From positions 1-20,704 of the forward strand of contig CAAFVW010000114.1 in NCBI GenBank assembly GCA_900766575.1: 20,704 nt of DNA. The letters are read 5' to 3'. The notes beneath the pieces were generated by a model. That model was given only the letters and a program-made list of their open reading frames with translations. It did no database searches and was not told where the DNA came from. Shown here piece after piece: positions 1 to 6,073 of this stretch (positions are counted from its first letter, which is position 1; each line of letters opens with the position of its first letter). The position numbers were made by a program, and so were the translations under genes. This DNA is from Lachnospiraceae bacterium (GTDB taxonomy: Bacteria; Bacillota; Clostridia; Lachnospirales; Lachnospiraceae).

Positions 1-132
1 GTAAACAGACGCCGGTACCATAGCGTCCCTTGGACGCATTGCGGGTGTACTTTGCCCGCTTACGTACCGCTGCGTTCTGTTTCCGAGTGAGAACGTGTCA
101 GCGTTTCTTATACCCTGCCAGTGGCTACGGGG
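1..132. ncRNA. Possible structured RNA element at the left edge, family not recognised
   Basis: This stretch holds no gene but has many nested complementary segments. A closing stem pairs 3-12 with 72-82 (one bulged T at 76). It stacks on a stem pairing 13-18 with 64-69. Inside lie two hairpins, 23-28/32-37 (six perfect pairs, CTT loop) and 41-46/54-59. Two further hairpins follow, 90-95/102-108 and 113-119/123-131, both with bulges. Together they form a three-way junction plus two hairpins. The T46-G54 pair would be a G-U wobble in a plus-strand RNA and a mismatch in a minus-strand one, which slightly favours the plus strand, but orientation is undecided. I could not match it to tmRNA, SRP RNA, RNase P RNA, T-box or common riboswitch cores. 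The element may start left of the window. Confidence 0.4.
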
Positions 133-167
133 ATTTGAGAAAGAATTAATTACTTAACTCTCAAGTT

Positions 168-200
168 AAAAAACACGTTGCTGGAAATCCAACAACGTGT
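168..200 (-). terminator. Intrinsic terminator of the TrpXYZ-like ABC transporter operon
   Basis: Read on the minus strand, 200-193 (ACACGTTG) pairs with 180-173 (CAACGTGT), a perfect eight-base stem. The loop has a small internal TGG/CCA helix. Six T residues follow at once (173-168). It lies 28 bases after the ATPase stop codon. The plus-strand reading lacks a U-run, so it serves the minus strand. Confidence 0.88.
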
Positions 201-228
201 CTCAAGACTTTCTTATCCTATGCCAAAT

Positions 229-1032
229 CTATGCCAGCATCATACGATCATTGGCGAATTCTCCGCCACTGACTTCCCCGAATTTCGCCAGCAAATCCTT
301 TACCTGAAGATTCTTCTTCTCGTCTCCGGCTACATCATAAATCACTTTGCCTTCATGCATCATGATCAGACGATTGCCGTGGACGATGGCGTCCTTCATG
401 TTATGGGTTACCATCATCGCCGTCAACTGGTTCTCTGCGATAATCTTATCACTGATTTCCAATACCTTGGCTGCGGTCTTGGGATCCAGTGCTGCGGTAT
501 GCTCATCCAGAAGCAGAAGTTTGGGCTGTTTTAGCGCCGCCATCAACAGTGTGATTGCCTGTCGCTGTCCGCCGGATAACAGACCAACCTTACTTGTCAT
601 ACGATCCTCCAGCCCAAGTCCCAGTGTCTGCAGCTTCTCGCGGAACAACTCCCTGTCTTCTCTGGATACACCCCAGCGCAGAGTTCTTTTCTCTCCACGT
701 CTCAAAGCGATAGCCATGTTTTCCTCAATATCCATGGTAGCTGCGGTTCCTGTCATAGGATCCTGGAATACTCTTCCCAGGTATTTCGCTCTCTTATGCT
801 CAGGCAGGTTCGTAATATCCGTACCATCAATAATGATCTTACCGGAATCAATCGGCCATACACCAGCTATAGCATTCAGCGTTGTGGATTTGCCCGCGCC
901 GTTACCGCCGATGATAGTTACGAAATCTCCGGGATTCAAATTCAGATTCACGCCGTTTAACGCAACCTTTTCATTGATGGTCCCTCTGTTAAAAACTTTA
1001 TGTACATCCTGTATCTCCAATGCGTAAGCCAT
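229..1032 (-). CDS. ABC transporter ATP-binding protein, TrpZ/COG1101-like
   Basis: This 267-residue cytoplasmic ATPase would power the importer encoded by the two genes upstream of it. Visible motifs are Walker A GGNGAGKST (42-50), signature LSGGQ (152-156), Walker B LLLLDEHTA (172-180) and the switch His in VTHN (about 210). DEHTAALDP, with His where most ABC ATPases have Pro, is typical of this subfamily as I know it. I chose the ATG at 1032. It is preceded by AAAGGAG, and its A overlaps the last base of the permease stop codon (TAATG), a sign of translational coupling. The open frame extends 39 codons further upstream, but that part lies inside the permease gene and resembles nothing. Related systems import tryptophan (streptococcal TrpXYZ) or tyrosine (Clostridioides difficile CD0873); the substrate here is inferred only at that level. 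Confidence 0.93.
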   Translation of the reverse strand: MAYALEIQDVHKVFNRGTINEKVALNGVNLNLNPGDFVTIIGGNGAGKSTTLNAIAGVWPIDSGKIIIDGTDITNLPEHKRAKYLGRVFQDPMTGTAATMDIEENMAIALRRGEKRTLRWGVSREDRELFREKLQTLGLGLEDRMTSKVGLLSGGQRQAITLLMAALKQPKLLLLDEHTAALDPKTAAKVLEISDKIIAENQLTAMMVTHNMKDAIVHGNRLIMMHEGKVIYDVAGDEKKNLQVKDLLAKFGEVSGGEFANDRMMLA

Positions 1033-1976
1033 TACTTTGACGCTCCTTTCCGAAGTGTTCTCTTCTCCTTCAAGTAAGGAATTGCCAGGAAAATGGCAAC
1101 TACAATAGCAGAGAACAATTTCATATCCTCTGAAGGCATCTTGAGCCACAGTACGAACTGATATACCATGTAATAAATCACAGCACCCAGAATAACAGAT
1201 GCCAGTGTGAATGCAAACGCAAGCTTTCTCTTGCTGGCGAATTTACCGAAGAGAACCTCTCCGATGATGACAGCTGCCAGTCCGATAACGATGGCACCAC
1301 GTCCCATATTAACATCCGCTGCACCCTGAAACTGTCCGTACAGTGCACCGCACAGACCTACCAGACCATTAGAGATCATCAATGCCAGCACTTTGATAAA
1401 GTTCGTATTAATACCCTGTGCCCTGGCCATATTGCCGTTACAACCGGTAGCACGGATCGCATGTCCCTGCTCGGTTCCGAAATACCAGTACATCACAGCG
1501 ATCAATACCAGTAAAAATACAATCATTCCAAGGAAAAAGATCAGTCTGCTGGCAGAACCGTCCGTCACATACCGCAAAGATACTATCAGTGGATAATTAT
1601 CTACGCTGACCGGCTGGTTTGCTTTCCCCATAATATTCAAATTAATGGAATACAGGGATATCTGTGTCAGAATGCTGGCCAGGATCCCGGGAATTCCCAG
1701 TGCAGTGTTCAAAAGTCCCGTGACCATACCTGCCAGTGCTCCTGCCAGGAATGCAACAGGCAATGTAACTAAAGGGGGTACTCCTCCACGAATCAACATT
1801 ACGGATACTGCTGCACCTGTAGCAATCGAACCGTCCACAGTCAGATCTGCAAAATCCAACAGGCGGAAAGTGATATATACTCCCAGTGCCATAACTCCCC
1901 AGATCATTCCCTGTGCTATGGATCCCGGCATTGCCCTGAACAGGGAAAGGGGATTCAGTGACATAAAGTAAGACAT
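1032..1976 (-). CDS. ABC transporter permease, TrpY/COG4120-like
   Basis: This is a 314-residue integral membrane permease that would form the channel of the importer. The sequence shows about eight or nine hydrophobic segments. The N-terminal motif DFADLTVDGSIATGAA resembles the start of this permease family and is distantly related to branched-chain amino-acid permeases (LivH-like). A loop near residues 176-190 (GHAIRATGCNGNMARAQGI) is the expected contact site for the ATPase. The tail is basic (KEKRTLRKGASK). The start ATG follows a strong AGGAGG site by eight bases. The gene sits between the lipoprotein gene (92-base gap containing a hairpin) and the ATPase gene (one-base overlap). I am sure of the family; the substrate is unknown. 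Confidence 0.92.
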   Translation of the reverse strand: MSYFMSLNPLSLFRAMPGSIAQGMIWGVMALGVYITFRLLDFADLTVDGSIATGAAVSVMLIRGGVPPLVTLPVAFLAGALAGMVTGLLNTALGIPGILASILTQISLYSINLNIMGKANQPVSVDNYPLIVSLRYVTDGSASRLIFFLGMIVFLLVLIAVMYWYFGTEQGHAIRATGCNGNMARAQGINTNFIKVLALMISNGLVGLCGALYGQFQGAADVNMGRGAIVIGLAAVIIGEVLFGKFASKRKLAFAFTLASVILGAVIYYMVYQFVLWLKMPSEDMKLFSAIVVAIFLAIPYLKEKRTLRKGASK

Positions 1977-1999
1977 TTCTTTTTCCTCCTAAAACTCCA

Positions 2000-2032
2000 G
2001 ATAGGGATATCGCTTCCCGCGCTATCCCTATC
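2000..2032 (-). other. Intercistronic hairpin between lipoprotein and permease genes
   Basis: A stem pairs 2000-2009 with 2023-2032 (ten perfect base pairs, GATAGGGATA on the transcript). After one mismatch, 2011-2013 pairs with 2019-2021, leaving a five-base loop. No T-run follows in transcription direction; the permease ribosome site comes about 15 bases later. This points to an mRNA-stabilising or processing hairpin, or a partial terminator, rather than a full stop. Such elements often keep the binding-protein level above that of the membrane parts; that role is inferred here. Confidence 0.7.
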
Positions 2033-2068
2033 GAAGTATATTTTGTTAGAACTGTACTTAACAAATCC

Positions 2069-3091
2069 TTACTGGATTGCTACATAATCATCAGGAATGG
2101 TGATGCCCAGTTCCTCGCAGATCTTTGCATTGTACTTCTTGGTAACATTGGGTGCATAACGTACATCCATGGTAGTAATATCAGCACCCTCAGCAAGAAT
2201 TTCATAAGCCATCTCACCGGTAGCATATCCCAGATCATAGTAGCTGATGGATAAGGTTGCTACACCACAACCGTTGCAGATTCCTTCCTCACCTGCGATT
2301 ACAGGAATCTTCGCAGGAGCTACAACGTTGTATACAGTTTCAGTTACAGATGCCAGTGTGTTATCGGTAGGGATGTACAGAACATCGCACTCTCCGGCTG
2401 CTGCTGTGGTAACGGACTGTACTTCGTTGGTATCAGCGATTGCATACTCTTTATATGCAATACCATCCTTGTCCAGAGCTGCCTCGAACAACTGAATCTG
2501 ATACAGAGAGTTTGCCTCTGCGGAACAATATAACAGGCCAACCTGTTTTACATCCGGGAACAATTCTTTTAACATAGCTTCCTGCTCTTCAATGGGAGCC
2601 AGATCGGAAGTACCGGAGATATTTCTGCCGGTAGCACCGGACCAGTCAGAGATTTCCAGTGCGGTAGCGTAATCTGTTACAGAAGTACCCAGAATAGGAA
2701 TTGTGGTCGTAGCTGCTGCTGCACTCTGTAAGGGAGAAGTAGCATTTGCAAGAATCAGATCCACACCATCGGATACAAAGCCATTACAGATGGTTGCTGC
2801 CGTGGTCTGCTCACCCTGTGCATTCTGAAGATCGAATTTTACATTGTCTCCAAGCTTATCCTTTAACGCATCCTGAAATCCCTGGGTAGCTGCATCCAGA
2901 GCTTCATGCTCTACCAGCTGACAGATACCGATGTTATATACCTTGCCATCTGCGGAAGCTGCTGCTTCACTCTGAGCTTCCCCGGTAGCTGCTGCGGCGG
3001 AAGCGGTTCCATTGTCGGTGCTGCCACAGCCTGTCAGGACAGATGCTGCCATTACTGCGGTAAGTACTACAGATAATAATTTCTTTTTCAT
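2069..3091 (-). CDS. ABC transporter substrate-binding lipoprotein, ABC_sub_bind family (TrpX/CD0873-like)
   Basis: This 340-residue extracellular lipoprotein captures the substrate and hands it to the permease. The N-terminus is a lipoprotein signal: MKKK, a hydrophobic stretch, then the lipobox LTGC, with Cys 22 as the lipid anchor. An Ala/Ser-rich linker (about 27-48) leads into a periplasmic-binding fold beginning KVYNIGICQLVEHEALDAA. This opening and the later segments TTIPILGTSVTDY and GLLYCSAEANS match the ABC_sub_bind (PF04392) type. Characterised relatives bind tryptophan or tyrosine. The start ATG at 3091 puts the signal peptide at the N-terminus and has GAGGAC eight bases upstream; a more upstream ATG at 3142 would add 17 residues without a signal and is rejected. 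It is first in the operon, behind a good promoter. Confidence 0.93.
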   Translation of the reverse strand: MKKKLLSVVLTAVMAASVLTGCGSTDNGTASAAAATGEAQSEAAASADGKVYNIGICQLVEHEALDAATQGFQDALKDKLGDNVKFDLQNAQGEQTTAATICNGFVSDGVDLILANATSPLQSAAAATTTIPILGTSVTDYATALEISDWSGATGRNISGTSDLAPIEEQEAMLKELFPDVKQVGLLYCSAEANSLYQIQLFEAALDKDGIAYKEYAIADTNEVQSVTTAAAGECDVLYIPTDNTLASVTETVYNVVAPAKIPVIAGEEGICNGCGVATLSISYYDLGYATGEMAYEILAEGADITTMDVRYAPNVTKKYNAKICEELGITIPDDYVAIQ

Positions 3092-3143
3092 AATAAATGT
3101 CCTCTTTTCTGCGAATCTTTCGATCCGCTTACTGTAATGCATA

Positions 3144-3167
3144 AACGCTTTAACCCGTCAAAGCGTT
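3144..3167. promoter_or_regulatory. Perfect inverted repeat at the transcript start, possible operator
   Basis: AACGCTTT (3144-3151) and AAAGCGTT (3160-3167) form a perfect eight-base inverted repeat with an eight-base spacer. It begins 13 bases past the -10 element of the promoter at 3180-3208, so it would sit at about +5 to +30 of the transcript. It may be a repressor operator or a short 5' stem-loop; there is no T-run. I could not assign it to a known regulator. Confidence 0.5.
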
Positions 3168-3179
3168 GCACTGATAAAT

Positions 3180-3208
3180 ATCATACCCCAAAAAAGGACA
3201 TTCGTCAA
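3180..3208 (-). promoter_or_regulatory. Sigma-A type promoter for the TrpXYZ-like operon
   Basis: On the minus strand, TTGACG (3208-3203) is followed after exactly 17 bases by TATGAT (3185-3180). That is five of six consensus matches in each box. It lies about 90 bases upstream of the lipoprotein start codon. The leader is too short for, and shows no motif of, a T-box. Confidence 0.82.
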
Positions 3209-3248
3209 TCAAATTTCATCGATGCATTCAATTATCACGATCAATTTT

Positions 3249-3920
3249 TTAAATATTCTCTTTTTTCACCACTTCACCGGGTCTCTTGAAAATATGTCCG
3301 GAAGGAATCACGCCTCTGACGCAGGAAGTAGGATAAACGTTGGAATTGCGGCAAATGACGGTTCCGGGATTCAGCACGCTGTTGCAGCCCACTTCCACAT
3401 GGTCCCCCAGCATGGCTCCCATCTTCTTCAGTCCGGTCTCAATCTTTTCCTCACCGTTCTTCACAACCACAAGTGTCTTGTCACTCTTCACGTTGGAGGT
3501 AATAGAACCGGCTCCCATGTGAGACTTAAATCCAAGCACACTGTCGCCAACATAATTATAATGAGGCACCTGTACTTTGTTGAACAGAACCACATTTTTC
3601 AACTCTGTGGAATTGCCGACAACCGCACCCTTTCCCACAATAGCATTGCCGCGGATAAAAGCACAGTGACGAATCTCTGCCTCCTCGTCAATGATCAATG
3701 GTCCATTCAGGCATGCGGTAGGAGCTACCTTCGCACTCTTTGCCACCCAGATGTCTTCGCCCCTTTTCTCAAAATCCTCTTCCGGAAGTCTCTTGCCCAG
3801 TTCCAGAATAAAGTCGTGGATTCTGGGAAGCACCTCCCATGGATATTCCGCTTCGGTGAAAAGGTCTGCCGCGATGGTCTCCGTCAGGTCATACAGATTT
3901 TGAATTGTAATATTTTCCAT
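3249..3920 (-). CDS. Hexapeptide-repeat (left-handed beta-helix) acyltransferase-like protein
   Basis: This 223-residue protein has a short helical N-terminal part (1-55) followed by a left-handed beta-helix made of imperfect hexapeptide repeats (about 57-205). The stretch VPHYNYVGDSVLG followed by GAGSITSNVKSDK (118-148) resembles the acetyltransferase half of GlmU, whose catalytic His sits in HLTYLGD and is followed by GAGTIT.N. His 120 is therefore a candidate catalytic residue. The GlmU N-terminal pyrophosphorylase domain is absent, so any annotation as a UDP-GlcNAc pyrophosphorylase would be doubtful. A transfer reaction on a sugar nucleotide is plausible but unproven. The start ATG at 3920 has AGGAG eight bases upstream. 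A longer reading from 4133 lies inside topB and is out of character. It is the last gene of the run from argH, 29 bases after topB. Confidence 0.82.
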   Translation of the reverse strand: MENITIQNLYDLTETIAADLFTEAEYPWEVLPRIHDFILELGKRLPEEDFEKRGEDIWVAKSAKVAPTACLNGPLIIDEEAEIRHCAFIRGNAIVGKGAVVGNSTELKNVVLFNKVQVPHYNYVGDSVLGFKSHMGAGSITSNVKSDKTLVVVKNGEEKIETGLKKMGAMLGDHVEVGCNSVLNPGTVICRNSNVYPTSCVRGVIPSGHIFKRPGEVVKKENI

Positions 3921-3949
3921 GATATTTCTCCTGTCTGTTTTATTCTCAT

Positions 3950-5980
3950 CTAAGATTGTTTTGTTTTCTTCCGGTAAAACTCTTCCGTAGCCTGGAACTG
4001 CCTCCAGAGTACGCCCTGATTGTTCAGGCTTCGCACGGCAACGGTTCGCCTGCCTACAAAATCCGTAAGCTTGCCCATATACTCCTCCGGAGTAATTACA
4101 CCGTCTGCCACCATGGTAAGTCCTTTTTCCCAACTGGCTGTCAGTGCCGGATTCAAGAGCGCCCGGATGGAATCCGATACCACATCATAAATCATCTCTC
4201 CCATCTGGGTGGGTGTCAATACCTGGGTCTTCTTATTCAATGCCAGATATTCGATATTTACCAGTTTCTTCAGGATCTCCGCTCTTGTAGCACTGGTGCC
4301 GATGCCGCTTCCCTTGATCTGTGCCCGCAATTCCTCGTCCTCAATAAACTGTCCCGCATTTTCCATTGTCAGGATAATACTTCCAGAGGTATATCTCTTA
4401 GGCGGGGAAGTCTCTCCTTCCTTGATCTCATAGTTATCTGCTGACAGCAGATCTCCTTTTTTCAGGTGCATCAGCAGGTTTGTGAGCTCTGCGTCACATT
4501 TTTCGTCGGCACTCTCATTCTCGTTCTCTTTTTCTTCCTTTGGAGCCGCATTTTCCTTTTTAAAAGAAAAATTTGATACCTTCAAATACCCTTCCTGGAT
4601 CAGTACTTTAAAGCTGGCAAAAAAGCTTTCTTCCTTCACCTTCACTGTCAACGAGATTTTCTGATAAACCGCCGGTGGATAGAAAATACTTAAAAACCGG
4701 CGCACAATAACCTCGTATACTTTCGCCGCCGTAGGGGCCAGTCCCGCCAGATTGTTCAATCCCTGTCCCGTAGGAATAATGGCGTAATGATCCGTAATCT
4801 GCTTATCATTCACATAACGGGTCTTCGCAATGTTTTTGTAGGTTCCCTGTTCCAGGACCTCTCTGGCAAAAGGAGCCGCCAAAGCATAATTGCGCAGTCC
4901 TCCGATATTTTTGTGGATTTCCTTCGCCACCGCCGTAGACAGCACCCTGGCATCCGTCCGGGGATAAGTGGTCATCTTTTTTTCATATAGTTCCTGTACG
5001 ATCCGCAGGGTCTCATCCGGACTGATTTTAAAATATTTAGAGCAATCGTTCTGCAATTCCGCCAGATTATACAGAAGCGGTGCATTCTTATTCTCCTTTT
5101 TCTTTTCAATATTGGTAACTGTCACCGGTCCCACCGGCTCACCGGTGAGTTCTGTAATCAACCCTTGTGCATCTTCTTTTTTCTTAAAACCGTTCTCCTT
5201 ATACAATGCCGGAGAATTATAGTATTTGGAGCCTTCCACAGCCCTCCACTCAGCGGTAAACGGTTTTTCCTGTAATTTGAAATTACCAATCACACGATAA
5301 AAAGGTGTTTTCGTAAAACTGCGGATTTCCCGTTCTCTGTTTACTACCATTCCCAGCACGCAGGTCATGACACGACCCACAGAGATGACTGCGCGGTCTC
5401 TTTTTAAATAACCTTTTACGGTATTGCCGTATTTTAACGTCAGGGCTCTGGAAAAATTAATTCCCATCAAATAATCTTCCTTCGCCCGCAGATATGCTGC
5501 ATTTCCCAGATTATCATAAGCTGAGAGATCCTTAGCCTCCCGGATTCCCCGCAGAATCTCTTCCTCCGTCTGGGAATCGATCCACACACGTTTCCGATCT
5601 TTGCCATGCACTCCCGCCATCTGCTCCACCAGACGATAGATATATTCTCCCTCTCGTCCGGAGTCAGTACAGACATAGATGGTAGTGACATCCGGACGGG
5701 TCAGCAGGGAGCTGACAATCGTATACTGTTTTCTGGCGCTTTCAATGACTTCGTATTTGAAATCTGTCGGCAGAAACGGAAGCGTGTCAAAACTCCATCT
5801 GCGAAACTTTTCGTCATACACCTCCGGATAGCTCATCGTCACCAGATGACCCACACACCAGGTAACGATTGCCTCCTCGGATTCCAGATAGCCGTCCTTA
5901 GAACGCATATTATATTTTAAAGCGTTGGCAAATTCTCTTGCCACGCTGGGTTTCTCTGCAATAAATAAATTTTTACCCAC
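3950..5980 (-). CDS. topB: Type IA DNA topoisomerase (topoisomerase III)
   Basis: This 676-residue enzyme relaxes or decatenates DNA by cutting one strand through a 5'-phosphotyrosine link. The N-terminal TOPRIM domain shows the catalytic Glu in FIAEKPSVA (Glu 9) and CTDSGREGEYIYRLV (104-118). The cleavage Tyr is in TTYPRTD (Tyr 339). SGIGTSATRAEIL marks the later type IA core. Two motifs differ from textbook TopB: DSGREGE instead of DxDREGE, and GRVMTCVLG where most have GRVQTPTL. DxGREGE also occurs in other Gram-positive TopB proteins as I recall. No C-terminal zinc fingers are seen. A charged insert (KEEKENENESADEK) lies near 480-500. Translation begins at GTG (5980-5978), with AAGAAAGG seven bases upstream; no ATG fits. 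It follows the EAL-protein gene after a 93-base gap with a hairpin. Confidence 0.93.
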   Translation of the reverse strand: MGKNLFIAEKPSVAREFANALKYNMRSKDGYLESEEAIVTWCVGHLVTMSYPEVYDEKFRRWSFDTLPFLPTDFKYEVIESARKQYTIVSSLLTRPDVTTIYVCTDSGREGEYIYRLVEQMAGVHGKDRKRVWIDSQTEEEILRGIREAKDLSAYDNLGNAAYLRAKEDYLMGINFSRALTLKYGNTVKGYLKRDRAVISVGRVMTCVLGMVVNREREIRSFTKTPFYRVIGNFKLQEKPFTAEWRAVEGSKYYNSPALYKENGFKKKEDAQGLITELTGEPVGPVTVTNIEKKKENKNAPLLYNLAELQNDCSKYFKISPDETLRIVQELYEKKMTTYPRTDARVLSTAVAKEIHKNIGGLRNYALAAPFAREVLEQGTYKNIAKTRYVNDKQITDHYAIIPTGQGLNNLAGLAPTAAKVYEVIVRRFLSIFYPPAVYQKISLTVKVKEESFFASFKVLIQEGYLKVSNFSFKKENAAPKEEKENENESADEKCDAELTNLLMHLKKGDLLSADNYEIKEGETSPPKRYTSGSIILTMENAGQFIEDEELRAQIKGSGIGTSATRAEILKKLVNIEYLALNKKTQVLTPTQMGEMIYDVVSDSIRALLNPALTASWEKGLTMVADGVITPEEYMGKLTDFVGRRTVAVRSLNNQGVLWRQFQATEEFYRKKTKQS

Positions 5981-6015
5981 GTAATGCCTTTCTTCCGGTT
6001 ACAATCCCTATAATC

Positions 6016-6052
6016 GTTTAAGAGAGCCGTCATTTTAACGACTCTCTTAAAC
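6016..6052 (-). other. Stem-loop between the EAL-protein gene and topB
   Basis: 6016-6026 (GTTTAAGAGAG) pairs perfectly with 6042-6052 over eleven bases. After one mismatch, three more pairs follow (6028-6030 with 6038-6040), around a seven-base loop. Neither strand has a U-run after the stem, so it is not a standard terminator. It may be a weak or Rho-type stop or an RNA processing site. It leaves open whether topB is cotranscribed with the genes before it. Confidence 0.55.
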
Positions 6053-6073
6053 AATCTGATGGAATCACCGAAT

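Noticed and set aside
3092..3248. T-box or tryptophan-responsive leader upstream of the TrpX-like gene
   Set aside because: Only about 80 bases separate the predicted transcript start from the gene, and no T-box sequence (AGGGTGGNACCGCG type) is present.
3222..3953. Plus-strand open frame (243 codons) opposite the hexapeptide-repeat gene
   Set aside because: It lies entirely against a recognisable gene. Its translation is His- and Asn-rich without any domain pattern.
6016..6052. Full intrinsic terminator between the EAL-protein gene and topB
   Set aside because: The stem is strong but neither strand has a U-run, so it is listed only as a stem-loop.
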